DNA of 64,000 bases from Bombella pluederhausensis (GTDB lineage: Bacteria > Pseudomonadota > Alphaproteobacteria > Acetobacterales > Acetobacteraceae). The position numbers were made by a program, and so were the translations under genes. The notes below the pieces were generated by a model. That model was not told where the DNA came from. It was given only the letters and a program-made list of their open reading frames with translations, and did not search any database. This document shows positions 9,649 to 18,162 of this stretch, piece after piece. Position 1 is the stretch's first letter. Each line of letters starts with the position of its first letter. The stretch is taken from positions 62,001 through 126,000 of the forward strand of contig NZ_JANIDY010000003.1 of the NCBI RefSeq assembly GCF_026385525.1, read 5' to 3'.

Positions 9649-10226
9649 CGATAGATGTTTCACATGAAACAGAAGAAAAGCTAGCCCATTTTGCCAGCCT
9701 TCTGACCCGGTGGAATGAGAAGATCAATCTGGTGAGCCCGAAGGATATTGTGCATCTCCGGCAGCGCCATATTGAGGATAGTCTTCAGCTTGTCCCGCAG
9801 GTGAAGGCCGGTGCCCGGATTACGGACCTTGGTTCTGGTGGGGGCTTCCCCGGTGTGATCGTGGCAATTGCAACAGGGAATCCCGTTACGCTGATTGAGT
9901 CCGATCAGCGCAAATGTGCTTTTCTGCGGGAAGCCGCACGGGAATGCGGGGCACAGGTTACTGTGCTGGCCAGGCGGATTGAACAGGCTGATGTAGCGCC
10001 CGCAGATATCGTAACAGCCCGTGCGTTGGCTCCCTTGCCCCAGCTTCTCGACTGGGCCCGCCCCTTGTTGAAGGAAGATGGCTATTGCCTGTTCCTCAAG
10101 GGAAGAAAAGCGTCAGATGAGTTGACCAGTGCCCGCTCTGACTGGCACATGACATATGAAACTTTCCCAAGTCGAACAGACCCTGATGGGGTCCTTCTCA
10201 GGATCAGTGATTTCAGACGTGTCTAA
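9645..10226 (+). CDS. rsmG: 16S rRNA (guanine(527)-N7)-methyltransferase RsmG
   Basis: RsmG (GidB) methylates G527 of 16S rRNA using S-adenosylmethionine. The 193-residue protein carries [25 protein letters not shown] and the SAM-binding loop [17 protein letters not shown], followed by [18 protein letters not shown]. Its ATG overlaps the mnmG stop (ATGA), so translation is coupled. Codons 5-9 coincide with a parS-like palindrome, so this stretch serves both coding and probably chromosome segregation. Confidence 0.97.
   Translation: MTIDVSHETEEKLAHFASLLTRWNEKINLVSPKDIVHLRQRHIEDSLQLVPQVKAGARITDLGSGGGFPGVIVAIATGNPVTLIESDQRKCAFLREAARECGAQVTVLARRIEQADVAPADIVTARALAPLPQLLDWARPLLKEDGYCLFLKGRKASDELTSARSDWHMTYETFPSRTDPDGVLLRISDFRRV
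9656..9671. promoter_or_regulatory. parS: parS-like centromere site
   Basis: TGTTTCACATGAAACA differs by one base from TGTTTCACGTGAAACA, the parS sequence bound by chromosomal ParB in many bacteria. It lies inside the first codons of rsmG and about 0.5 kb before parA, a usual place for parS. It is the best match seen in the window. Confidence 0.75.
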
Positions 10227-11010
10227 AGCTACTTCACATACACCGCATATTATCGCCATTGCCAACCAGAAGGGTGGTGTCGGTAAGACGACCACCAGCC
10301 TGAATCTGGCGGCGGCTCTGGCACAGCGCAAGCGTGTCCTGCTGGTGGACCTCGACCCGCAGGGCAATGCCTCTACTGGCCTTGGGCTGGATTATGACGA
10401 GCGTGGCCGTGGCACTTATGGCGCCTTGCTGGAAGATGCCCCTGCCGAGACGCTGCTGCGGCCCAGCGTTGTGCCAAAGCTGGATGTCATGCCCGCCAAT
10501 GGTGATCTGGCCGGTGCGGAGCTGGAGATGATCGATCAGGATCGGCGGGAATACCGGCTGCGGGACGCTCTGCAACCGTTGCTAAACCGTTATGATATTA
10601 TCCTGATTGACTGCCCGCCCAGCCTTGGGCTGCTGACACTCAATGCCCTTGTCGTGGCCCAGAGCGTTCTGGTGCCGCTGCAATGCGAGTTCTTTGCTCT
10701 GGAAGGGATCAGCCAGTTGGTCCGGTCCATCGAGCGGGTGCGTCTGGCCTTCAATGCGGACCTGCATCTGGAAGGGATCGTGCTGACCATGTTCGATACC
10801 CGCAACAATCTTTCGGCTCTGGTAGCGGAAGATGCACGGGGCTTCTTTGGCGATCAGGTCTTCAAGACGATGATTCCCCGTAACATCCGTATTTCCGAGG
10901 CGCAGAGCCATGGCCGCCCTGTCATGGATTATGCCCGTACGTCCACCGGAGCACAGGCTTATGAGGCTCTGGGGGCTGAATTGCTGAAACGGCTGAAGAA
11001 GAAAGGCTGA
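10219..11010 (+). CDS. parA: chromosome partitioning ATPase ParA
   Basis: A Walker-type ATPase that forms dynamic gradients on the nucleoid and moves ParB-parS complexes. Visible motifs are the deviant Walker [18 protein letters not shown], the switch region [14 protein letters not shown], Walker [19 protein letters not shown] and the C-terminal region [21 protein letters not shown]. The start is uncertain: GTG at 10219 gives the usual short N-terminus ([20 protein letters not shown]), GTG at 10207 is also possible, and an ATG at 10156 would overlap rsmG by 71 bases. parB follows five bases later. Confidence 0.95.
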   Translation: MSKATSHTPHIIAIANQKGGVGKTTTSLNLAAALAQRKRVLLVDLDPQGNASTGLGLDYDERGRGTYGALLEDAPAETLLRPSVVPKLDVMPANGDLAGAELEMIDQDRREYRLRDALQPLLNRYDIILIDCPPSLGLLTLNALVVAQSVLVPLQCEFFALEGISQLVRSIERVRLAFNADLHLEGIVLTMFDTRNNLSALVAEDARGFFGDQVFKTMIPRNIRISEAQSHGRPVMDYARTSTGAQAYEALGAELLKRLKKKG

Positions 11011-11015
11011 GCGTC

Positions 11016-11918
11016 ATGGCAAAGAAGGCATCACCGTCATCACGCAGGCTTGGCCGGGGGCTGGCGGCCCTGCTGGGGGATCAGGCGCCTAATCTGGCTC
11101 GTGCTGGTGCGCCGCAGGGCGAGGCTCAGGCCCCTTCCCAGCCGGGAAGTCTGGGCGTGGACCTTCTTGCCCCTAGCCCTTTCCAGCCACGGCGGGATAT
11201 GAACGAGGAGCGCCTTGCCGAGCTGGCAGATTCTATCCGGTCCCGTGGAGTTATCCAGCCCATTCTGGTCCGGCCAGACCCGGAGAAGAAAGGGCGGTAT
11301 CAGATCATCGCTGGTGAACGCCGCTGGCGGGCTTCGCAGAAAGCGGGGCTGCATGAAGTGCCGGTCTATATCCGCCAGCTTGATGATACGGATGCCATGG
11401 CGGCCGCAATGGTAGAAAATCTTCAGCGTTCGGATCTAAATCCGGTGGAAGAAGCCATGGGGCTGCAACGGCTCATTCAGGATTACAGCCTGACGCAGGA
11501 GGAGCTAGCGGGGGCGATCGGGAAATCCCGGTCTCACATCACCAACACCATGCGCCTGCTGAATCTGCCGGAGCCCGTTCTGGCCCAGTTGCGTGATGGC
11601 GTGCTGAGCGCTGGCCATGCTCGTGCCCTTCTGGGTCACCCGGACCCGGTGGAAGGTATGGCTGTGGTGCTGGAAAAGGGACTGAATGTTCGCCAGACGG
11701 AAGATCTTGTCGCACGTTTGAACAAGGCTGCCAGTGAGGATAAAGCGGCGGCGACAGCCCCTGCCCCGGAAATTACCCGGCTTGAAGAAGATTTGTCTGC
11801 CCATTTTGGCCTGAAAACGCAGATACGCTTCAATGGCAAAAGTGGTTCGCTGAAGATTAATTATTCATCTCTGGAGCAGTTTGAGGCTTTGATGGCCCGT
11901 CTGACCGGTCAGCGCTGA
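11016..11918 (+). CDS. parB: chromosome partitioning protein ParB
   Basis: ParB (300 residues) binds parS, spreads as a CTP-dependent clamp and partners ParA. The basic N-terminus MAKKASPSSRRLGRGLAALLGD contains the ParA-contact motif. The N-terminal CTPase region has PFQPRRDM, GVIQPILVRP and the GERRWRASQKAG box; the helix-turn-helix follows (SLTQEELAGAIGKSRSHITNTMRLLNLP). The C-terminal dimer domain is the last 50 or so residues (FGLKTQIRFNGKSGSLKINYSS). It is co-transcribed with parA and ends just before the tRNA-Lys promoter. Confidence 0.97.
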   Translation: MAKKASPSSRRLGRGLAALLGDQAPNLARAGAPQGEAQAPSQPGSLGVDLLAPSPFQPRRDMNEERLAELADSIRSRGVIQPILVRPDPEKKGRYQIIAGERRWRASQKAGLHEVPVYIRQLDDTDAMAAAMVENLQRSDLNPVEEAMGLQRLIQDYSLTQEELAGAIGKSRSHITNTMRLLNLPEPVLAQLRDGVLSAGHARALLGHPDPVEGMAVVLEKGLNVRQTEDLVARLNKAASEDKAAATAPAPEITRLEEDLSAHFGLKTQIRFNGKSGSLKINYSSLEQFEALMARLTGQR

Positions 11919-11946
11919 TTTTTTTGATAAAATGTTTAAAATCCCC

Positions 11947-11975
11947 TTGTCAGGTCAGATAAGGGCTGTTAGAAG
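11947..11975 (+). promoter_or_regulatory. candidate sigma-70 promoter of tRNA-Lys
   Basis: TTGTCA and TAGAAG are separated by 17 bases, with the -10 box ending 23 bases before the tRNA. Fair matches to both boxes and ideal spacing support a housekeeping promoter. Confidence 0.5.
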
Positions 11976-11998
11976 ACCATCCATCGGTTACCGATTGT

Positions 11999-12074
<76 letters not shown>

Positions 12075-12155
12075 CAATCAGCCGATCTTCCGAAAAAAAT
12101 AAGACGTGCTTTTCTGGTCGTTGGTAGCAGGCAACCTGTTCCCGTAGGAAAGCAT

Positions 12156-12506
12156 ATGATACCGTTTCTTCTCAAAACAGCTTTGTCTGCCTTGCTTGTG
12201 GCTTCCATCGCAACAGTGGCCCGAAGGCTGCCCGCCTTGGGTGCGCTTATTGCGTCTTTGCCGCTTGTGTCCGTTTTGGGGATGGTGTTTCTCTGGGCGG
12301 AAAAGCCGGATCGTGAGCTGATGGCCGTACATAGCGAGGCGACCTTTTGGTATGTCCTGCCTTCCCTGCCGATGTTTCTGCTCATTCCTGTTCTGCTACG
12401 GCGTGGCTGGCCATTCTGGGGTAGTCTGGTAGCCGGCTGCGTGGTGACGGTTCTGCTGTATCTGGCTGTAGTCTGGTGCGCCAGAAGGTATGGGGTGGCG
12501 TTGTAA
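12156..12506 (+). CDS. DUF3147 family membrane protein
   Basis: A 116-residue protein with about four hydrophobic segments (MIPFLLKTALSALLVASIATV, LGALIASLPLVSVLGMVFLW, FWYVLPSLPMFLLIPVLL, GSLVAGCVVTVLLYLAVVW). The size and the pattern ALIASLPLVS...LW match small DUF3147 inner-membrane proteins of unknown function. The ATG has GGAAAG a few bases upstream. It stands alone between the tRNA and the DUF805 gene. Confidence 0.8.
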   Translation: MIPFLLKTALSALLVASIATVARRLPALGALIASLPLVSVLGMVFLWAEKPDRELMAVHSEATFWYVLPSLPMFLLIPVLLRRGWPFWGSLVAGCVVTVLLYLAVVWCARRYGVAL

Positions 12507-12602
12507 GGGGAAATCACCTCTAGATAATTTGATTGTTCTGTTATTGACTTTCTATTAATTTACTTGGAGTAAATAATTTTTCTTTCTCTGGAAGGTCGCA
12601 AG

Positions 12603-12938
12603 ATGAAGAATAATAACCCATTCAACTACTATATAAATGCACTGAAGAACTATGTGACCTTTCGTGGAAGGGCAACGCGTCCTGAATATTGGTTCTTCTT
12701 CCTTTTTAATGTGATTATCACCATCATTCTGTCGGTATTTGATGGCTTCATGCAAACAGATGTTTCGGGAAAGGTGTACTCCCTTCTTGTCTGTCTTCCA
12801 GGTCTGGCCGTGGCTGTGAGGCGTCTGCATGACACTGACCGTTCTGGCTGGTGGATTCTTGTGCCGTTTGCAAATATCGTTTTCCTGTGTCTGAAAGGCA
12901 CCGAAGGTGAGAATAGGTTTGGTCCTCAGTCGGACTGA
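12603..12938 (+). CDS. DUF805 family inner-membrane protein
   Basis: A 111-residue protein with the DUF805 pattern: N-terminal YYINALKNYVTFRGRATRPEYW, three hydrophobic segments, and the conserved VRRLHDTDRSGWWIL followed by KGTEGENRFGP. DUF805 proteins are widespread small membrane proteins with no agreed function. A rho-independent terminator follows about 35 bases after the stop. Confidence 0.9.
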   Translation: MKNNNPFNYYINALKNYVTFRGRATRPEYWFFFLFNVIITIILSVFDGFMQTDVSGKVYSLLVCLPGLAVAVRRLHDTDRSGWWILVPFANIVFLCLKGTEGENRFGPQSD

Positions 12939-12973
12939 AACCAGACAATAACGGGGCTGCCCCGATGAATGAT

Positions 12974-13005
12974 AGCCGACAGAGAGCAGGTCTGTCGGCT
13001 GTTTT
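12974..13005 (+). terminator. rho-independent terminator after the DUF805 gene
   Basis: AGCCGACAGA and TCTGTCGGCT form a perfect 10-bp stem with a 7-base loop, followed by GTTTTT. Confidence 0.92.
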
Positions 13006-13296
13006 TATGGCAGGTATATATAGTGGAGATGTTCAGAGGGCATAGGGTGCCTGAATTATAAAAAACTGTCATATGTTAAGTATATAGGTTTTATTTCTGA
13101 TAATAGTTTAAAAAACTATATTAATATTTTCCTTAAATATGTAGTCCTCCCAGACAGGCTGGCTTCCGTTACGGATGTTCTAATGGTTATCGGAGATGAT
13201 AATGTGGAACAGTTTAATATAGGCGGAATGGCCATGGGGCTGTTATGGACAGGCAAGACAGAGTAGGATGACAGCGTCAGAAAAGATGAGAGTGCT
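13006..13296. other. AT-rich intergenic stretch with a startless open frame and a small dyad
   Basis: After the terminator this stretch is very AT-rich up to about 13,140. A plus-strand frame is open from 13024 to a stop at 13266 but has no ATG, GTG or TTG until 13183, so it is either a decayed fragment or chance. ATAGTTT-AAA-AAACTAT (13103-13119) is a small dyad. The region should carry the promoter of the tandem kinase-like gene. Confidence 0.35.
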
Positions 13297-14742
13297 ATGC
13301 GTGTAAGCGAGTTCGAGCCTCGGCCAGTCGCAGGGCGGCATCAGCCGGTGATAGCTTTGGTCGGGTGTGATGGAAGTGGGAAGTCCACCGTAGGGACGGC
13401 CCTGCTGGCGTTGTTGCAGGCAGAGCGGCCGACTGCGTTCTGTCATCTGGGTAAGCAGGCCGGTAATCTGGGGCGTATGCTCGCACCTCTCCCTGTTATC
13501 GGCCCCTATGTGACGGGTAGATCCAAAAAAGAAAGCAACAGGGTGCGCTCTGGCAAGCCGGCAAGTGCAGCAGCGGCTGTGTTGGGCTTTGTGCTCTCCA
13601 TGCGCCGGGTGCTGCGTTATAGCATTATGCGGTATCGGCATGAGCGGGGCATGACCATTCTGACAGATCGTTACCCGCAGAATAGTGTTCCCGGCCCCAT
13701 GGATGGCCCTACTCTGGCCAGCCTGAATCGTGATGGTGCTGTGTTCCGGCTATTCAGCCGGGTGGAGCGGGCGCTTTATGCACGTATGTCCCGTTTTCGG
13801 CCTGATGTTGTCATACGGCTCAATGTTGATCTCGAAACAGCTATACGCCGCAAGCCGGATCATGTTCCTTTCAAGCTTGCTCGTAAGATTGAAGACCTTT
13901 CCAGAATTGATTTTGATGGTGCGCCCGTTGTTGAGATCGATGCAACGGAGCCTTTGATTCAGGTACTGGAGCAGGCAGAAGAAGCAGTCCGTAAGGTACT
14001 GGCCTTCTATCCCCGGTCCGGCCAGCCGTCTGTAGAGTCTCATGAAGCGGGTCGGACGGGCCGTGCAGGCAAGTTGGTATCGCTCGTTGGGTGTGATGGT
14101 TCCGGTAAATCAAGCATCAGTCAGTATCTGGTGCAGCATTTTTCAGAAACTCGCCCAACTGTGTATGGCTATTTGGGTCTCGGTTCTGGGGATCTGGGGC
14201 GGCGGATTGGTGCTCTGCCCTTCATTGGTCCAGCATTAGAAAAGAAGTTGAACCGAAAGGCCAAGAAAGCCCGGACAAAAGGGGAAAAGCTGCCCGGTAT
14301 GATGACGGGCCTCGTTTTGTTCGCCTTCTCTTTAGTACGGATGAAGCGTTTTCTGCGGGTCAGACGGGCTGTCGAGAAAGGTTTTCTGGTCGTGACAGAT
14401 CGCTACCCGCAGGTAGAAATTCCTGGCCAGTGTGATGGTCCCGGCCTGTCTGCTGCTTATAGCCGTAATCCGTTGATCTGTTTTCTGGCATGGCTGGAAC
14501 GCCGTATCTATCATGGGATTGTGGAGTTCAAGCCTGATCTGGTCATTCGGCTGAATGTTGATGCGGATACGGCCCATAGCCGCAAACCGGATCACGATTT
14601 GGAGGCTTTGAAGGTCAAGGCGGAGCTGATGCCGAAGCTAGACTTCAACCATGCTCCTCTGGTTGAGGTTGATGCTCGTCAGTCCTATGAGGCTGTGCAG
14701 CAGGAAATCATGACGATCCTGAAAGAACGTGGGATTGTCTGA
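13297..14742 (+). CDS. tandem thymidylate-kinase-like P-loop protein (two fused domains)
   Basis: A 481-residue protein made of two related halves (about 15-245 and 258-481). Each has the P-loop VGCDGSGKS[ST] (residues 22-31 and 264-273), a TDRYPQ motif (Asp124 and Asp368) and a late block PD[VL]VIRLNVD...A..RKPDH. DGSGKS with DRY is the layout of thymidylate kinases and related nucleotide kinases. Single-domain proteins like this occur near polysaccharide loci; here a flippase and a phosphatase lie just downstream on the other strand. Substrate is unknown, and true thymidylate kinase activity is doubtful because the rest of the halves is unlike Tmk. Confidence 0.75.
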   Translation: MRVSEFEPRPVAGRHQPVIALVGCDGSGKSTVGTALLALLQAERPTAFCHLGKQAGNLGRMLAPLPVIGPYVTGRSKKESNRVRSGKPASAAAAVLGFVLSMRRVLRYSIMRYRHERGMTILTDRYPQNSVPGPMDGPTLASLNRDGAVFRLFSRVERALYARMSRFRPDVVIRLNVDLETAIRRKPDHVPFKLARKIEDLSRIDFDGAPVVEIDATEPLIQVLEQAEEAVRKVLAFYPRSGQPSVESHEAGRTGRAGKLVSLVGCDGSGKSSISQYLVQHFSETRPTVYGYLGLGSGDLGRRIGALPFIGPALEKKLNRKAKKARTKGEKLPGMMTGLVLFAFSLVRMKRFLRVRRAVEKGFLVVTDRYPQVEIPGQCDGPGLSAAYSRNPLICFLAWLERRIYHGIVEFKPDLVIRLNVDADTAHSRKPDHDLEALKVKAELMPKLDFNHAPLVEVDARQSYEAVQQEIMTILKERGIV

Positions 14743-14781
14743 CGGGACCCGGACCCAGTGTCTGGTCCCGTCTTGCCTCAT

Positions 14782-15645
14782 CTAGCGGGGGCTGCGTGCG
14801 AGGAAGGCACGGATGCGCTGGGGAATCCCCTGCGGGGACTGGAAGCGGTCACGATGATAGTCCTGTGAGCCATCCAGCTTCTTTTCAATCAGCCCATCAT
14901 GGAAATCACCCATCATCCCGTTGATCGTGGCGAGATATTCGGAAAGCTGGTTTAGAGCCTGTGATGGCCTGATAGTGCGTAATGTATCATTGAAGGCCAC
15001 ACGCCGACTGATGATCTTGCGCATGGTATGGAATTCATGGCCTGTTGTGGCGTTGAGGGTGCGGATAAGCTTTGCCAGTTTGGCATTTTCTTTCTTCTGG
15101 TAAGCAATGACCCCGGCAACGTCATCTTCTTTCCAGAGTGTGAGAGGCGTTGAAATGAGCCAGTAATAGGCTGGGGACAGAACAACCCACAGGATAAGAC
15201 CATTCATCAGCGTTGCACGACGCTGATGGTTTTTAAAGGCATCCTGCATATTGCCCATGACGATGGTCACAACATGCAACAATAGCGGGTAACGGTGCTG
15301 TTTGGTGAAGTTGGCACAGGCAAAACGCATATGCTTGAACTTGGCCCGGGCATATTTAAAGGCCAACTGTTCATCTTTATTGGCATTACCTGAGAGTGCA
15401 ATCTTAAGAATCAGACGGCGGAAAGCCTTGCGGTCAACGCCACGTTCCAGAAGCTGCCAGCAGAGGTTATAACCATTTCTTATTTCTGCAGCGTCACAGA
15501 TGGGTAGGACATCATCTGGCAGGGGCGTATCAGGATGTGGGACATCATCAAGCAGGATATGCTCAAAGACAGTATCAAGAGCATCTTGAGGAAAAGCCGG
15601 CGTATTGCGGTGGCTGGTAGCAGGCTTGAAAGGGAAAAAGGGCAA
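14782..15645 (-). CDS. hypothetical protein with a CHAD-like helical segment
   Basis: A 287-residue, mostly helical basic protein. Residues about 200-260 (FHTMRKIISRRVAFNDTLRTI ... YLATINGMMGDFHDGLIE) resemble the CHAD pattern of H-x2-R helices followed by a G-[DE]-x-[HN]-D helix; CHAD domains bind polyphosphate. A hydrophobic stretch (LMNGLILWVVLSPAYYWLI) sits mid-protein. The start is TTG at 15645, supported by AGGATAA seven bases upstream and by its place 33 bases after the flippase gene, so it probably belongs to the same operon. Not otherwise recognised; the CHAD link is an inference from motif shape only. Confidence 0.6.
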   Translation of the reverse strand: MPFFPFKPATSHRNTPAFPQDALDTVFEHILLDDVPHPDTPLPDDVLPICDAAEIRNGYNLCWQLLERGVDRKAFRRLILKIALSGNANKDEQLAFKYARAKFKHMRFACANFTKQHRYPLLLHVVTIVMGNMQDAFKNHQRRATLMNGLILWVVLSPAYYWLISTPLTLWKEDDVAGVIAYQKKENAKLAKLIRTLNATTGHEFHTMRKIISRRVAFNDTLRTIRPSQALNQLSEYLATINGMMGDFHDGLIEKKLDGSQDYHRDRFQSPQGIPQRIRAFLARSPR

Positions 15646-15678
15646 AGTCTTATCCTGGAAGGCAGTTACCGGGTAAGG

Positions 15679-17022
15679 TCAGGCACTCTGACGTGTTTCA
15701 CGCTCATGGGGCAGGATGATCCTGTTGCGGCGTAGATAGGTGATGCCCATCATGGCGAACATGATCAGAGTAGCAAAGAATATACCCAGAGCATAGGCGA
15801 GCCCAGCGCCATTCAGGCCATAATGATGGCCCATATAGATGAGCAAAGGTACATAAAGCGTTACAGCACAGAGCTGGGCTAACATGATGTAGTGGGAACG
15901 CCCCGCTGTGTAGAGGACACCTTCCATCGGGAGCCCGGCGGTGAAGAAGACCAGTGAGGGGGACATCCACATCATCAGGGTTGCAGCATCACCAAAGCGG
16001 TGGCCGAACATGCTGATGACAGGCTTGCCCCCGATATAAACAACCAGCATAGCCACCAGCCCCAGAGCCCCGGAAAGGATGCTGGTTCGTAGGGCAAGCT
16101 TCCACGGTGCGGATGTCCGTGGGTTCATGAGGACAACTTCAGGATAGTAGCTTTTCTCAAGCAGTTTGGCTGGTCGTTGCACAGCATCCAGAAACTCCAT
16201 CGCCAGAGAATAAAGACCTGCCGCCGATGTACTGACGATCTTCCCCACGAGCAGCTTGCTGATGGGCTCCCAGACTGTTTCCAGAATGGTGGTGATGCTG
16301 GCTGTCCAGACAAAGCTCCACATGCCTTTGGGCATTTGCCGTGCGGCCTTGAAGATGCTGGGACGCAGGCCCTTCAGTAGGTCATGGCGCTTTAGTTCCA
16401 AGAGAGCCGTAGTCCAGAGATAGAGCTGCCCAGCGAGGAGAGCGAGATACCAGGCGATGACGAAGCCTGTCAGTTTGGTACCACTGACCCAGGCCAGCAA
16501 GCAGCCTACGGCCCGGACTGTCGGGGTGATGAGTTGCTGGCGGGAGACGAGGTCTATGCGGTCGAACAGGCGGAGTATGCCATAAGCGGCCGTACTCCCC
16601 AGACCGGGGATGAGTGTGCAGTAGATCAGTACGAGAAGGGTGTGCTGGTCATGAATGCCGAGCAGCCTGCCGAAGAACAGAAAGGCCAGCATGCCGAATA
16701 GCATGGAGAGCAGACCTGCGCAGATATCCAGCCCTATGGCGAGACTGATGCTGGTCTGAACTGTGTGGCGTTCGCCTTTCTGCCAGGGGACGGCGGCATA
16801 ATGCAGGACAATCTGCCAGCTCTGGAACTGCCCGATAGCTGCAATGGTTTCAATATAGGACGCAATCAGGGTCAAGACGCCGAAATCATGCGGGCGTAAT
16901 GTCCGCCCGGTGCTGACCAGGGCAATCAGCCCGACCGCCGCACCGATCAGCTTGGTGGAGCCAAGCTTGCCAGCATTCTTCAGGATGACACGAAAGAGGT
17001 CATCGCCCAGCCAGCTTTTCAT
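15679..17022 (-). CDS. Wzx-type oligosaccharide flippase
   Basis: A 447-residue protein with 12-14 hydrophobic segments and the polysaccharide-transporter fold: N-terminal NAGKLGSTKLIGAAVGLIALVSTGRTLRPHDFGVLTL and a C-terminal half with AAGLYSLAMEFLDAVQRPAKLLEKSYYPEV. These proteins flip lipid-linked sugar repeats across the inner membrane. Its ATG overlaps the stop of the upstream histidine phosphatase by four bases. With the tandem kinase-like protein and the AT-rich sugar genes near 58 kb it points to surface polysaccharide synthesis. No polymerase or glycosyltransferase is adjacent. Confidence 0.87.
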   Translation of the reverse strand: MKSWLGDDLFRVILKNAGKLGSTKLIGAAVGLIALVSTGRTLRPHDFGVLTLIASYIETIAAIGQFQSWQIVLHYAAVPWQKGERHTVQTSISLAIGLDICAGLLSMLFGMLAFLFFGRLLGIHDQHTLLVLIYCTLIPGLGSTAAYGILRLFDRIDLVSRQQLITPTVRAVGCLLAWVSGTKLTGFVIAWYLALLAGQLYLWTTALLELKRHDLLKGLRPSIFKAARQMPKGMWSFVWTASITTILETVWEPISKLLVGKIVSTSAAGLYSLAMEFLDAVQRPAKLLEKSYYPEVVLMNPRTSAPWKLALRTSILSGALGLVAMLVVYIGGKPVISMFGHRFGDAATLMMWMSPSLVFFTAGLPMEGVLYTAGRSHYIMLAQLCAVTLYVPLLIYMGHHYGLNGAGLAYALGIFFATLIMFAMMGITYLRRNRIILPHERETRQSA

Positions 17023-17714
17023 TCTGTTGGCCCGTGAAAATCAGGAAGTTCATTGACGGTAACAACCCGCCAGTGTCCAGCAATATGCTCCACGATGCTC
17101 AGAGAGAGATTTTGAATACAGAAGCGCAGGGCCGTATCAACAGGAATATCCAGACAGTGCGAGAGAGCCATGCGAATGGCACCGCCATGGCTGAGCACGA
17201 CCATATCTTGCCCTGCCCTCTCTTGGGCAAACTGCTCCAGCGCCCGGCCAATACGCTGGCGGACATCCTGCATGCTTTCCCCCTCTGGAGGGCGTTCATC
17301 CGCAGCGATGGACCAGAAAGGGGGTACGGGCTTTTTCAGCAGGGATGGGAACGTGTCGTGAGGGGTGCCGTTCCATTGCCCTATGGATTGTTCCGCAAAG
17401 GCTGGTTCAATTTCCAGAGGAATGGAGAAGTTTCCGGCTTTCTGAATGGTCAGGCCTGTTTTTCGTGCCCGTTGCAAGGGGGAGGACAGCCATGCAGCAT
17501 CACGGGGCAGCCGCCGGGCCAGAGCCCGGTAGGCGGCTTTCTGGCTGGTGAGATGGTCGGGGCAGAGAGGGACATCCAGCGTACCATACATGGTCTGCCG
17601 TGCGGTGTGTTCAACAATGGCATGGCGCACCAGCCAGAAGCGCGTTACCCCACGGGGAAGTTCCGGTCCGTCCAGAAAATGTTCCTGGGGGTCTGGCTTG
17701 GCAGGGTGCGGCAC
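17019..17714 (-). CDS. histidine phosphatase (phosphoglycerate-mutase/CobC-like)
   Basis: A 231-residue branch-1 histidine phosphatase. The catalytic motif is LVRHAIVE (RHA rather than the usual RHG), with SSPLQRARKTG, the acid residue in PEGESMQDVRQR and the second histidine in VVLSHGGAIR. Residues 39-50 (TMYGTLDVPLCP) align with the CobC/alpha-ribazole phosphatase type, but no cobalamin genes are near. It is the first gene of an operon with the flippase. The substrate is unknown. Confidence 0.82.
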   Translation of the reverse strand: MPHPAKPDPQEHFLDGPELPRGVTRFWLVRHAIVEHTARQTMYGTLDVPLCPDHLTSQKAAYRALARRLPRDAAWLSSPLQRARKTGLTIQKAGNFSIPLEIEPAFAEQSIGQWNGTPHDTFPSLLKKPVPPFWSIAADERPPEGESMQDVRQRIGRALEQFAQERAGQDMVVLSHGGAIRMALSHCLDIPVDTALRFCIQNLSLSIVEHIAGHWRVVTVNELPDFHGPTE

Positions 17715-17961
17715 AAAAAGAAACCTCTCAAACAGGTCAGCGGGCTTCAGGGGCCCATTAAGTAAAAACTAATAGAATGATCGAGGCGACATGATAAGGG
17801 CGGATGGCATGGAAAGAAACCGTGCCTCAGCCAGAAGTTGTATAAAAAGCTGGATAAGCCAACCTCAGGGGAGGCATGAGACTTTGCGTCCTGGCGGAGT
17901 TCATGGCAGTGGAGGAATCTGGTAGGGGAATGACCATGGGTTATGGTGAAGGAACGCAGGC

Positions 17962-18162
17962 ATGAAACTTTCGGCTGGTCTGGTCAGTATGGCCGCTTTG
18001 GGCAGGATGGCGTCTCTAGCTAGGGTGTTTCGTATCATCTGGCCACGGAGTACCAATGATGTCTTCGTGCTGGATGGTAAATGGGTGATCTGGTTCCACG
18101 TATTCATCGTGTTTTTGCTTCTTGCTATTCATTTCAAGCTGGCTGGAATGGATAATTTCTGA
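17962..18162 (+). CDS. small hypothetical membrane protein
   Basis: A 66-residue basic protein with one clear hydrophobic C-terminal segment (WVIWFHVFIVFLLLAIHFKL) and a charged middle (FRIIWPRSTNDVF). AAGGAACG lies about eight bases before the ATG. It ends on the base before the znuB stop and converges with it. No family is recognised; position and composition make it plausible but unproven. Confidence 0.45.
   Translation: MKLSAGLVSMAALGRMASLARVFRIIWPRSTNDVFVLDGKWVIWFHVFIVFLLLAIHFKLAGMDNF

Noticed and set aside
15694..15709. parS half-site TGTTTCACG at the end of the flippase gene
   Set aside because: Only one half-site is present; the motif is short enough to occur by chance.
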